From the NCBI GenBank assembly GCA_946478935.1, contig CAMLEL010000009.1, positions 1-17,660 of the forward strand: a stretch of 17,660 bases of DNA, read 5' to 3'. Below the pieces are notes generated by a model, which did not search any database, was not told the origin of the DNA, and saw only the letters and a list, made by a program, of their open reading frames with translations. Position 1 is the first letter of the stretch, and every line of letters starts with the position of its first letter. Positions 6,819 through 14,269 of the stretch are shown here, piece by piece. This DNA is from an uncultured Armatimonadota bacterium. GTDB lineage: Bacteria > Armatimonadota > Fimbriimonadia > Fimbriimonadales > Fimbriimonadaceae. The position numbers were made by a program, and so were the translations under genes.

Positions 6819-7523
6819 TTAGACAAACTCAACGTATCCCCATTGCTCGGGTTGATGCATGTCGATCACACCCTGCGGACTCCAAACCCAGTTGTCCTCG
6901 CGCAACCCCTCTCGTTTGACATACTTTCCTTCCACAATGTCGGTGATCCATTGGACGCGCGAGAAGTTCACTCGCCAGACATCGCCCGGGCGAGGTGGGC
7001 ACGGCATACCGCCGTTGGCGGCAAAGCACGTCCAGGGGAAAGCAATCTCGACCGACCATCCTTGATCGACATCCGATGGGTCATTGAGCGTACCGTCGAT
7101 GCGCACAGCCGACTTCGCGTCAGACTCCCAGGAGTTATCGGCCGAGCCCTGGTCTCGGTAGGCTCGCTGCAAATACAGATCCCAAGTCGTGCCCAGAGCG
7201 TTGATTTCGAATTCGAAATAGCGGGCGGCATCACCGTCCGGGTCTATAAAAACCTCGAAGTCGTTGTCCTGAAAGATAACGGAATCGTGCTCGGTCAGGG
7301 TCGCCCACACATGTGGTTCTTCCATCCAGGCGGCCACATAGAAGTAAGTTGAGTCCCACGCCATTTTGGCTCTCGTGACGTGGCGTGGCCGCGCGCGCAG
7401 GTCGCCTTCGATGTCAACGAAGTCATCTGTCCAAGGTGCGATCATCCAGGCCGATTTGTGAGGATTACCGTCGACTGGCAACGGAGCCGACAATCGAGGG
7501 CATTCATACCGCTTGGGTGTCAT
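6819..7523 (-). CDS. Carbohydrate-binding family 9-like (CBM9-like) protein, 234 aa
   Basis: The protein matches the pattern of CBM9-like domains. These include AWMIAPWTDDFVDIEG near residues 26-41, the core TRAKMAWDSTYFYVAAWMEE, DNDFEVFIDPDGDAARYFEF at about 100-120, a strand WDLYLQRAY, and the late GWSVEIAFPW, PGDVWRVNFSRVQW and NWVWSPQG. Such domains are beta sandwiches that bind sugars; many single-domain family 9-like proteins have no tested function. No signal peptide is visible, so it appears cytoplasmic. The ATG at 7523 overlaps the stop of the upstream gene (ATGA), so the pair is translationally coupled. The frame stays open 20 codons upstream, but that extension overlaps the neighbour and is not domain-like. 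Confidence 0.85.
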   Translation of the reverse strand: MTPKRYECPRLSAPLPVDGNPHKSAWMIAPWTDDFVDIEGDLRARPRHVTRAKMAWDSTYFYVAAWMEEPHVWATLTEHDSVIFQDNDFEVFIDPDGDAARYFEFEINALGTTWDLYLQRAYRDQGSADNSWESDAKSAVRIDGTLNDPSDVDQGWSVEIAFPWTCFAANGGMPCPPRPGDVWRVNFSRVQWITDIVEGKYVKREGLREDNWVWSPQGVIDMHQPEQWGYVEFV

Positions 7524-7816
7524 TCGGGATCGGATGATATCCCATCCACACACCAGGTAACGCTTGCTTCGCGGGCGAGCCACCAGGCACAGGCGTCGGA
7601 GTAGCCTCGCTCGCTCAAATCCACCACCGCCAGCGCCTCATCTAGCGGCAGGTCGAATCCTTTGGGTCGAATGGAGAAAGGCGTGGCCGTTTGACGGACC
7701 ATCTGCCGGACTTCCAATAGCAGTAAGTCCAGAGCCAAACCCTCCGGAAGTTCGCAGTGAATCTCCGGAGGTACGGCCATGAACCGATTGTCGACGAAGC
7801 GAGGAGTATTCTCCAC
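7520..7816 (-). CDS. Small protein of unknown function, 98 aa, coupled to CBM9-like gene
   Basis: I do not recognise this protein. It has no signal peptide or membrane span. It includes PPEIHCELPEGLALDLLLLE, a helix LDEALAVVDLSERGY, and a tryptophan-rich end CAWWLAREASVTWCVDG. Its stop overlaps the CBM9-like start as ATGA, which makes it a real gene in an operon. Two GTG starts are possible: 7822, which adds two residues, and 7816. I prefer 7816 because TAGATT (7828-7823) lies exactly 6 nt before it, the same layout as other leaderless-looking starts here. A later ATG (MAVPPEIHC) is a third option. The upstream exported-protein gene ends 16 nt before the first GTG. Confidence 0.65.
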   Translation of the reverse strand: MENTPRFVDNRFMAVPPEIHCELPEGLALDLLLLEVRQMVRQTATPFSIRPKGFDLPLDEALAVVDLSERGYSDACAWWLAREASVTWCVDGISSDPE

Positions 7817-7838
7817 GCTCACAATCTACTTCAGGTTT

Positions 7839-8243
7839 TTAGGCTCGAGCGAAGTAGTAATACTTCTTGCCGTTTTTCCAAGTAGTTTTGCGGACGAACT
7901 TACGGCCGTCGCGATAGAAGTGTGTTCGGCTGAAGTACGCCGCTCGGGTCCGGTTCAGCTTGCTCTGGCTCTTTCGATCCTGTTCATAGCGCCAAGCTGA
8001 GTACAAGGCGCCCGCCGTACCGGCAAAGAAGAGCGTATTGTCTTTTTTCAGGAGCCCGATCACACCCAGTCCACCAGCGAGATAGGCGATGTTTCGCCAT
8101 TCGTTCTTCTTATCTTGGCGGCGCTTGATCAAGCGCTCTAGATCGTTCAAAGACTGTGCTTGAACCATGGTGGGCGCCGCAACGCCGAATGCGATCGCAC
8201 CGATCGCAAGAGATCTCGTAAGATTGCGGATCCATTTTTTCAT
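7839..8243 (-). CDS. Small exported basic protein with hydrophobic centre, 134 aa
   Basis: The start at 8243 is well fixed by AAAGGAG 8 nt upstream, the best Shine-Dalgarno in the window. The open frame continues further upstream over ribBA but without a ribosome site. MKKWIRNLTRSLAIGAIAFGVAAPTMVQAQ is a typical signal peptide with cleavage after VQAQ or nearby (about residue 30). A charged helix follows (LNDLERLIKRRQDKKNEW), then Gly/Ala-rich hydrophobic stretches (IAYLAGGLGVIGLL; LFFAGTAGALYSAW), and a very basic, tyrosine-rich tail (RTHFYRDGRKFVRKTTWKNG, then KKYYYFARA). It may sit in or on the membrane outside the cytoplasm. No family recognised. Confidence 0.8.
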   Translation of the reverse strand: MKKWIRNLTRSLAIGAIAFGVAAPTMVQAQSLNDLERLIKRRQDKKNEWRNIAYLAGGLGVIGLLKKDNTLFFAGTAGALYSAWRYEQDRKSQSKLNRTRAAYFSRTHFYRDGRKFVRKTTWKNGKKYYYFARA

Positions 8244-8319
8244 AGCTATCTCTCCTTTACGTTCATGCAAGAACGAGGGTTCGAAAGCCAATGTTCCTCT
8301 GGCCCTGGGTCTTGGACCA

Positions 8320-8352
8320 TTGAATGAGTGCGAATGACCGTACACTACAAGC
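8320..8352 (+). promoter_or_regulatory. Candidate ribBA promoter, leaderless
   Basis: TACACT (8341-8346) lies 6 nt before the GTG start, with a poor -35 candidate TTGAAT (8320-8325) 15 bp upstream. No Shine-Dalgarno is present. The 109-bp gap between the divergent genes contains no recognisable FMN riboswitch core, and with transcription starting at about the GTG there would be no room for one. Confidence 0.4.
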
Positions 8353-9555
8353 GTGGGATTCGCATCAATTCCTGAGGCTCTGGACGATCTGAAAGCGGGC
8401 AAGATGATCATCGTCGTCGATGATCCCGATCGCGAGAATGAGGGTGATCTCGTGTGCGCTGCCGAGGCATGCACCCCCGAGATCATGAACTTTATGATCA
8501 CTTATGGTCGTGGCGTGCCGTTCATTCCCACAACCGCCGAGCGCTTGGCGGAGCTTGGAATCCCCATGATGACCAAGCAGAACACGGCTCGTCACGGGAC
8601 CGCCATGGCAGAAATGGTGGACGCCCTCCATGGAGCTACGACCGGCGTATCGGCCTACGATCGCGCTCGCACCGTGGAGGTATTTGTTGATCCTCGAGCA
8701 ACTCCAGAAGATTTGGGAAGGCCGGGGCACATCATTCCCCTTCGTGCGGAGAGAGGCGGGGTCTTGAAACGGGCCGGGCACACGGAGGCCATCGTTGACT
8801 TGTGTGTGCTGGCGGGCTTTAAGCCGGTTGGAGTGGGATGTGAGATTCTGAACGCAGATGGCTCCATGATGCGATTGGACGGTTTGCTGCCTTTTGCCGA
8901 AGAGCATGAACTCAAAACCGTCACCATCGCAGATCTGATTGCCTATCGGCGAAAGAATGAAAAACTGGTCAAGCGCGTGGCTGGGCCGATAGATTTCCCA
9001 ACGAGGTTTGGGCATTTTCAGTTGTTTGCATATGAAACCACCGTGGAACCCCACCCTTATGTAGCGATCGTTAAAGGTGATGTATGCAGTGAAGATCCGG
9101 TGCTCGTTCGTATCCACTCTTCATGCTTGACGGGCGACCTGCTCGGATCCCTGAGGTGTGATTGTGGGGATCAACTTCAGATGGCGCTTGAAAGTATCGA
9201 GGCGGAGGGTCGCGGGGTCGTCTTGTACATCGCTCAAGAGGGCCGTGGAATTGGGTTGATCAATAAACTCCGCGCTTATGAACTTCAAGACGGGGGACTC
9301 GACACAGTTGAGGCGAACCAGGCGCTCGGGTTTAAGGCAGATCTCCGCGATTACGGTCTCGGAGCCCAAGTGTTGGCCGATTTGGGCTTGCGCAAGCTCA
9401 GGCTTATGACCAACAACCCCAAAAAGGTGAGTGGCCTGCAGGGATATGGGTTGGAGATCGTTGAGCACGTGCCGTTGATCGCATCACCGGTGAAGCCTCG
9501 AGAAAAGTACCTGGGAACCAAGCGCGACAAGCTTGGACATATGCTGCCCGAATAG
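8353..9555 (+). CDS. ribBA: Bifunctional DHBP synthase / GTP cyclohydrolase II (riboflavin synthesis)
   Basis: This fused enzyme catalyses both entry reactions of riboflavin synthesis: ribulose 5-phosphate to 3,4-dihydroxy-2-butanone 4-phosphate, and GTP to the diaminopyrimidine precursor. The RibB half (1-200) has the metal-binding DDPDRENEGD (Glu28, Glu30), HGATTGVSAYDRA and RAGHTEAIVDL (His143). The RibA half (about 208-400) has zinc ligands Cys258, Cys269 and Cys271 in SSCLTGDLLGSLRCDCG, QEGRGIGLINKLRAYELQD, and LMTNNPKKV. Length 400 is normal. The usual GVICEI near 161 reads GVGCEI, a mild deviation next to a family active-site Glu. Start is GTG with no Shine-Dalgarno. It stands alone, without ribD/E/H, and converges on the TfoX-like gene with a 10-nt gap. 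Confidence 0.97.
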   Translation: MGFASIPEALDDLKAGKMIIVVDDPDRENEGDLVCAAEACTPEIMNFMITYGRGVPFIPTTAERLAELGIPMMTKQNTARHGTAMAEMVDALHGATTGVSAYDRARTVEVFVDPRATPEDLGRPGHIIPLRAERGGVLKRAGHTEAIVDLCVLAGFKPVGVGCEILNADGSMMRLDGLLPFAEEHELKTVTIADLIAYRRKNEKLVKRVAGPIDFPTRFGHFQLFAYETTVEPHPYVAIVKGDVCSEDPVLVRIHSSCLTGDLLGSLRCDCGDQLQMALESIEAEGRGVVLYIAQEGRGIGLINKLRAYELQDGGLDTVEANQALGFKADLRDYGLGAQVLADLGLRKLRLMTNNPKKVSGLQGYGLEIVEHVPLIASPVKPREKYLGTKRDKLGHMLPE

Positions 9556-9565
9556 GTGAGGAACG

Positions 9566-9901
9566 TTACTTCTTCTTTTTCTTTCGGAGCGCCACTTCAA
9601 CGGCGCGATCAATCCAAGCGCCCAGTTCGTCAGGCGCATCCAAGATAACTGTGGGCACTTCACGGTAGGGCATCGCACCGCCATTAGGACCCTCGATGGT
9701 CCATTGAGCTGCATCATGGCCCTGATAGTCTCCAATGTTGCCGTCATCGACCTTGAAGTACAGGCGATCGTCATCGATTACGGCAAAGAACGTTCCATCA
9801 CAATAAATCCCAATCCCACCAAACATCTTGCGACTGGAAATCGGTCGCACGAGTTTCAGCCTTTCCAAGAAATCATTGACGGCAGAATCAGTTACAGGCA
9901 T
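9566..9901 (-). CDS. TfoX N-terminal domain protein, 111 aa
   Basis: The protein is a single TfoX-N domain: a helix near the start (SAVNDFLERLKL), SSRKMFGGIGIYCDGTFFAV, the strand DDRLYFKVD, and a C-terminal part with PYREVP and a helix GAWIDRAVEVALRKKKKK. In Proteobacteria TfoX/Sxy regulates competence with help of a C-terminal domain. Stand-alone N-domains like this are common and mostly uncharacterised, so a competence role should not be assumed. I chose the ATG at 9901 because the domain begins directly after it and a TAGCAT hexamer lies 8 nt upstream; an ATG nine codons earlier (9928) is possible. It diverges from the methyltransferase gene across 35 bp. The lysine-rich end is unusual. 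Confidence 0.85.
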   Translation of the reverse strand: MPVTDSAVNDFLERLKLVRPISSRKMFGGIGIYCDGTFFAVIDDDRLYFKVDDGNIGDYQGHDAAQWTIEGPNGGAMPYREVPTVILDAPDELGAWIDRAVEVALRKKKKK

Positions 9902-9936
9902 CTGTATGGATGCTACCTTTGATAGCATAGAGCTAA
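9902..9936. promoter_or_regulatory. 35-bp bidirectional promoter with TAGCAT dyad
   Basis: ATGCTA (9910-9915) and TAGCAT (9923-9928) form a 6-bp inverted repeat around a 7-nt spacer. Read outward, each arm is TAGCAT followed by exactly 8 nt and a start codon: ATG at 9901 on the minus strand, GTG at 9937 on the plus strand. Each arm fits the TAnnnT pattern of a leaderless -10. Neither gene has a Shine-Dalgarno at the usual distance. Confidence 0.45.
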
Positions 9937-10635
9937 GTGTTCACGAAGTCAGCCCGATTCTACGATGCAATGTACTCATTCAAGGATTATGCCAAGGAGG
10001 CAATCCTTGTCCATGAGACGCTTGAGGCACACCGGGATTCGCCCGGCAAATATCTCCTGGATGTTGCGTGCGGGACGGGTAAGCACCTGGCCGAGTTCAG
10101 TCAGTGGTATGACACGACCGGGCTGGATCTTGATCCTCAACTGCTCGAACTCGCCAAGATTACGGCGAGGCAGTCCGATCTGGTTCTCGGCGATATGCGC
10201 ACGTTCAAATTCGATCGACGCTTCGATTGCATCACTTGTCTGTTCAGTTCGATCGGTTATATGAAGACGATCGAAGATCTTCATCAGGCGATTGCGAACA
10301 TGGCCGGGCACTTGGCTCCGGGTGGGTGCATAGCTCTTGAGCCTTGGCTTTATCCAGAGAACTATCAATCCCCCCACCTGCATATGCTCACCGTTGATCA
10401 GGAGGACCTCAAAGTCGCTCGAATATCCAATGGTCGTCGAGAAGGCGACCTGAGCATCATCGACTTTGAATACTTGATCATGACCTTCGACGGCCCCATC
10501 CACGAATCTGAGCGGCATGAATTGGGGTTGTTCACCATGGATCAATATCGGATCGCACTGGAGTCCGCCGATTTGAGCGTCGACTACGACCCAATCGGTC
10601 CAATGGGTAGAGGTCTGTTCGTCGGAGTCCGCTGA
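9937..10635 (+). CDS. Class I SAM methyltransferase of the DesVI/TylM1 (amino-sugar N-methyltransferase) type
   Basis: The protein has the class I SAM-binding motif LLDVACGTGKHLAEF (40-54), the acidic motif TGLDLDP, LGDMRTF, and FDCITCLFSSIGYM (96-109). Beyond generic features it shows landmarks of the dTDP-3-amino-sugar N-methyltransferases DesVI/TylM1: FYDAMYSFKDYAKEA at the start, HLAPGGCIALEPWLYPE (125-141, His125 aligning with the family's proposed catalytic His), ELGLFTMDQYRIALESADL, and the closing GRGLFVGVR. In that family the amino group of a nucleotide-activated 3-amino-deoxysugar is methylated. No sugar-nucleotide genes are nearby, so the substrate is unknown. Start GTG at 9937 (MFTKSARFYD) fits the family N-terminus. 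Length 232 aa is normal. Confidence 0.85.
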   Translation: MFTKSARFYDAMYSFKDYAKEAILVHETLEAHRDSPGKYLLDVACGTGKHLAEFSQWYDTTGLDLDPQLLELAKITARQSDLVLGDMRTFKFDRRFDCITCLFSSIGYMKTIEDLHQAIANMAGHLAPGGCIALEPWLYPENYQSPHLHMLTVDQEDLKVARISNGRREGDLSIIDFEYLIMTFDGPIHESERHELGLFTMDQYRIALESADLSVDYDPIGPMGRGLFVGVR

Positions 10636-10655
10636 AGGGCGGCGTGCCGGTAAAC

Positions 10656-10667
10656 TAGGTTCCGTTC
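10656..10667 (+). promoter_or_regulatory. Candidate sdhA -10 element, leaderless
   Basis: TAGGTT (10656-10661) lies 6 nt before the ATG; an overlapping TAAACT (10651-10656) is an alternative with 11 nt. No Shine-Dalgarno precedes sdhA. The preceding methyltransferase gene ends 32 nt upstream, so readthrough from it is also possible. Confidence 0.35.
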
Positions 10668-12578
10668 ATGGCTGCTCAAAGAACTGTCGTCGTCGTGGGT
10701 GGAGGCCTGGCTGGCCTCATGGCAACAATGAAGCTCGCGGAGGCGGGGCACAAGGTCAAACTTTTTTCTCTGGTGCCGGTCAAACGGTCGCACAGTGTCT
10801 GCGCTCAGGGCGGAATTAACGGAGCCGTGAACCTGCGCGGCGAGGGAGACTCGCCCTACTTGCACTTTGAGGACACCATTACCGGCGGAGACTTTCTCAA
10901 CCACCAGCCGCCCGTTATGCGGATGGCCGAGCGCGCGCCGGCGATCATCTATCTGCTCGATCGGATGGGTGTGCCGTTTAATCGGACCAATGAGGGCCTC
11001 CTGAGCTTCCGGCGGTTTGGAGGCACCCTTAAGCACCGTACAGCTTATGCCGGGGCGACCACGGGCCAACAACTTCTTTACGCATTGGATGAGCAAGTCC
11101 GCCGCTGGGAAACATCCAACATGGTTGAGAAATACGAAGGCTGGGAGTTCTTGGGCCTGGTAAAGGACGCCGAAGGCAAATGCGTGGGTATCACTGCCCA
11201 GAATCTGCGCAGCATGGAGATCGAGTCCTTCGCCTGTGATGCTGCGATCATCGCTGCGGGCGGAAACGGGGTGATTTTCGGGAAGTCAACAAACTCGATC
11301 ATCAACACCGGTTCTGCGGTATCCATTTGCTACCAACAAGGGGTCAAGTATGGAAATCCTGAGATGGTTCAAATCCACCCGACGGCCATTCCAGGTGAAG
11401 ACAAATGCCGCCTGATGTCTGAGTCGGTTCGCGGTGAAGGCGGTCGCCTGTGGACCCCGCGCAACCCAATGGATGACCGCCGACCCGTTGAGATTCCCGA
11501 GAAGGATCGTTGGTACTTCTGCGAAGAACTCGACCCGGTATATGGGAACCTTCTCAGTCGCGACCTTGTCAGCTTCGCCATCTATTGTGTCTGCAAAAAG
11601 GGAGCGGGAATTCAGGGCCGTCAGCAGGTTTATTTGGACATCACACAACTCCATCAGAGTCGGGGTGGCCCTCACACACGCGAGATTATCAACGACAAGT
11701 TGGAGGGTGTGCTTGAAATCTACGAGAAGTTCATGCGCGAAGACCCGATCGAAACGCCCATGCGAATCTATCCTGCTGTTCATTACACCATGGGCGGGCT
11801 ATGGGTGGACTATAACCTGAGCGCTGATGGAGCATGGAACCCAGATGAGCCTCGCAATCAAATGACCAATATCCCAGGTCTATATGCCGCTGGAGAGTGC
11901 GATTACCAGTACCACGGCGCCAATCGACTTGGCGCGAATGCGTTGTTGTCATGCTTGGTGGGGGGCGAAATCGCATCTCAGGGGGTGTTGGCTTATCTCA
12001 AGGAAACGGGCGGTGTAGATAGCGCTCCTGAATTATTGAGCGATGCTCAGAGTCATCGCCAGTCCGAGTACGACTCCCTTAAGCAAAGTAATGGTCAGGA
12101 GAATCCATACCGGCTCCATGCGGAACTGGCGGACACCATGTGGAACAACTGCGGGATATGGCGATTGCAGAGCGACCTGCTTCAGGCGCGCACCAAATTG
12201 GATGAGCTTGCAGCGCGTGCGCGCCAATGTGCGTTAGTGGATGACAGCGCTTGGAGCAACCAGGCGGTTCCATTCACCCGCGCAGTGATCAACATGATTG
12301 AGCAATCCAAGGCGATTGTGGGCGGAGCGATCATTCGCGACGAGAGTCGCGGCGCCCACTTCAAAATGGACACTCCAGACCGAGACGACACCAATTGGTT
12401 GAAGACGACCGTGGCGACCTATTCTTCATCTGGGGCCAGTTTCGATTTCGAGCCGATCGATTGCCGCTACATTGCGCCCCGGGCGCGCAAGTATCGAATC
12501 AACCAGAACAAGGTTGTCAAGGAGATTCTGGGCGAAGAAGCACTGGCCGGGAATCAAGAAACGGTTAGCCGGAGCTGA
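10668..12578 (+). CDS. sdhA: Succinate dehydrogenase / fumarate reductase flavoprotein subunit
   Basis: SdhA oxidises succinate to fumarate (or the reverse) at the membrane as part of complex II. The N-terminal FAD site is VVVVGGGLAGLMA (7-19). KRSHSVCAQGGING (39-52) holds His42, the residue expected to bind FAD covalently. The substrate site includes QIHPTAIPG (His237), SVRGEGGRLW (253-262), LLSRD (Arg298), HYTMGGLWVD (His372) and HGANRLGANALLS (Arg420). The RSHSVCAQGG form and the 636-residue length are like the larger B-type SdhA of the Bacillus/Bacteroidetes class, whose complex has a single SdhC anchor. Neither sdhB nor sdhC is adjacent on either side, which is unusual. Its 3' end overlaps the convergent DUF2325 gene by 25 bp. 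Confidence 0.95.
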   Translation: MAAQRTVVVVGGGLAGLMATMKLAEAGHKVKLFSLVPVKRSHSVCAQGGINGAVNLRGEGDSPYLHFEDTITGGDFLNHQPPVMRMAERAPAIIYLLDRMGVPFNRTNEGLLSFRRFGGTLKHRTAYAGATTGQQLLYALDEQVRRWETSNMVEKYEGWEFLGLVKDAEGKCVGITAQNLRSMEIESFACDAAIIAAGGNGVIFGKSTNSIINTGSAVSICYQQGVKYGNPEMVQIHPTAIPGEDKCRLMSESVRGEGGRLWTPRNPMDDRRPVEIPEKDRWYFCEELDPVYGNLLSRDLVSFAIYCVCKKGAGIQGRQQVYLDITQLHQSRGGPHTREIINDKLEGVLEIYEKFMREDPIETPMRIYPAVHYTMGGLWVDYNLSADGAWNPDEPRNQMTNIPGLYAAGECDYQYHGANRLGANALLSCLVGGEIASQGVLAYLKETGGVDSAPELLSDAQSHRQSEYDSLKQSNGQENPYRLHAELADTMWNNCGIWRLQSDLLQARTKLDELAARARQCALVDDSAWSNQAVPFTRAVINMIEQSKAIVGGAIIRDESRGAHFKMDTPDRDDTNWLKTTVATYSSSGASFDFEPIDCRYIAPRARKYRINQNKVVKEILGEEALAGNQETVSRS

Positions 12579-14269
12579 CTCACCATGTCGTGAACCACCC
12601 GGTTAACCCCGGAACCTGCTTTGAAAGTCACGGTAGGTTTGCCCTGTTCGGTCGCCCAATCGAGAACCTCTTTGTAGCCGTGACGGCTCCACCGAATGAA
12701 CCGGCACACAATGTCTGCGCGATCGACGGCAGCTCTAAAGTCTTCGATTTTGGTGGCTTCATGCGAATCTGGCCATTCGACGTCGCATCCCAGGGCGTCA
12801 GCTAAAGCCTTGACCCTCGAACGATCCGACCGGCCCCCAATCATGAGAACAGTGTTCCCTTTAAGTTGCGATCGAAGTGCTTCAACCACTGGCGAAGGCT
12901 CATCTTCGGAATCGGTTTCCACGACTTGCTCCTTTTTGGCGATGAAATGATTCTCCAGTTTTCTAAGTTCTTCTTCAAGTCTCCGCCCATGCGAGCTTTC
13001 TAACTCGCCAAGATGATGGCGATAGGGAAGAACAGACCTTTTGAAATTGATATCCGTTGGACGAACTCCGCAATTAAGGCAGTCGGCAACTAGACAACGG
13101 AGATCGGCAATGAAGTCATCAGGATTTGAGTCTCCTTCAATTGCCTCAACTAGCGCGGCCAGTTTGCTCTTGGCAACGTCGCGAGTCGATGCTTGCTGCT
13201 GCCTTTGCTCAGCTCTCTCAATCCATGTTTTGAGTTCAGATGCTCGAGTCTTCAAACGAGAAATTGACGGCGCTTCACCGTTGAATTGGAACCAGGGGAT
13301 AAAGTTTTGACGATTGTTCAGAGTGTCGATATCATTCTTCTGACTTTCCTGTCTCTGATCCCTGAAGTTATAACCGTAGTCGAACTTCAACCTGGGAAGG
13401 TAAGCGTTTGCGGCGCCCATCATATCGATCAGTTCTTTGCGATCTGATGAAGACGGCTGGTTTTCATCCAGCCATGCAATCGCTCGATCGCAATCAATCA
13501 AGAATTGGTAAGCGTCAGATAGATCGGACCACTGACTTTCAGAGTGTGATCGCGAAAAATTCAAACCAAAAAATTCACCTTGAACGAGTCTAGCTAAGTT
13601 GTCGATACTGATCTGCAACTGATCTCCCGAAAGGTCGAACTCGTTTGCTTGTGAACGAAGACCCCGCGCACGACAGATGAGGCTCGCGACCTGAAACTGG
13701 TACGAACGTTTGTTTTCAGGATTGGGCAGGGCCCGTTCTGCGGCAAAGAACGCCGATTGCTTCTTCTGGAACTCCTTCTTTTTTGCCTGACCGGGAGCCT
13801 TACGAGCAGGTGTCAACTTGGGCAGATTCAGTGTTGGAGTCTCAATTGCGGAAGCGCCAACCGTTTCGGTCTCCAACTTTTCAGCGAGCCCATTTTCATA
13901 CTCACCAACTTCGAGGTCCTCCTCACTGCTGGGAGAGTCTGGTTGCGAGAATTCGCTTACCTCAAAGAGTTCGCGGATCGGCATGGCCGCTTCGCTTAAC
14001 TCCGGTGGAGGGACGTCATCTGGTTCCAAATTCTTAGCGTTTTCGGATCCAGCTTTTCCTTGAAGAAGTTCAAGGGAATCGAGGAGATGGATCAATCCAT
14101 TCAACCGTTCTTGGACTCTCGGAAGATCCATGTGCTCGGCAACTTGCAGTCTTATTTGAACGCCAGCTCGCAAGTTAGCGAGTTCATGGTGATTCATTTC
14201 AATTGCCGCAGATATCTCACGATCGATTTCTTCAAGGGCATTCCAAAGCGGAAAGAAAAAATCGGACAT
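12554..14269 (-). CDS. Multi-domain protein with C-terminal DUF2325-like domain, 571 aa
   Basis: Only the C-terminus is recognisable. Residues about 468-566 (LKGNTVLMIGGRSDRSRVKA, then DRADIVCRFIRWSRHGYKEV, then EQGKPTVTF) follow the DUF2325 pattern, a small Rossmann-like alpha/beta unit of unknown function. Residues 1-75 are helical. Residues 80-165 are an acidic, Pro/Ser/Glu-rich linker becoming Lys-rich. Residues 165-455 are a long helical region (QKKQSAFFAAERALPNP; SQWSDLSDAYQFLIDCDRAI; KSKLAALVEAIEGD). There is no signal or membrane span, so it is cytoplasmic. Base composition is visibly poorer in G+C than its neighbours (about 43% in two hand-counted 60-base lines, versus about 63% in a line of sdhA), which suggests acquisition from elsewhere. 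It follows mpg by 30 bp and has its own promoter-like site with a dyad. Function unknown. Confidence 0.85.
   Translation of the reverse strand: MSDFFFPLWNALEEIDREISAAIEMNHHELANLRAGVQIRLQVAEHMDLPRVQERLNGLIHLLDSLELLQGKAGSENAKNLEPDDVPPPELSEAAMPIRELFEVSEFSQPDSPSSEEDLEVGEYENGLAEKLETETVGASAIETPTLNLPKLTPARKAPGQAKKKEFQKKQSAFFAAERALPNPENKRSYQFQVASLICRARGLRSQANEFDLSGDQLQISIDNLARLVQGEFFGLNFSRSHSESQWSDLSDAYQFLIDCDRAIAWLDENQPSSSDRKELIDMMGAANAYLPRLKFDYGYNFRDQRQESQKNDIDTLNNRQNFIPWFQFNGEAPSISRLKTRASELKTWIERAEQRQQQASTRDVAKSKLAALVEAIEGDSNPDDFIADLRCLVADCLNCGVRPTDINFKRSVLPYRHHLGELESSHGRRLEEELRKLENHFIAKKEQVVETDSEDEPSPVVEALRSQLKGNTVLMIGGRSDRSRVKALADALGCDVEWPDSHEATKIEDFRAAVDRADIVCRFIRWSRHGYKEVLDWATEQGKPTVTFKAGSGVNRVVHDMVSQLRLTVS

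Noticed and set aside
8244..8501. Extension of the 134-aa exported protein to 8501
   Set aside because: It overlaps ribBA, hides the signal peptide, and the start at 8243 has the strongest Shine-Dalgarno in the window.
8365..9117. A 250-codon open frame on the - strand over ribBA
   Set aside because: Fully antisense to well-conserved ribBA; no recognisable domain or ribosome site.
9566..9901. TfoX-like protein as evidence of a competence regulon
   Set aside because: Only the N-terminal domain is present, and such stand-alone domains are widespread without a shown competence role.
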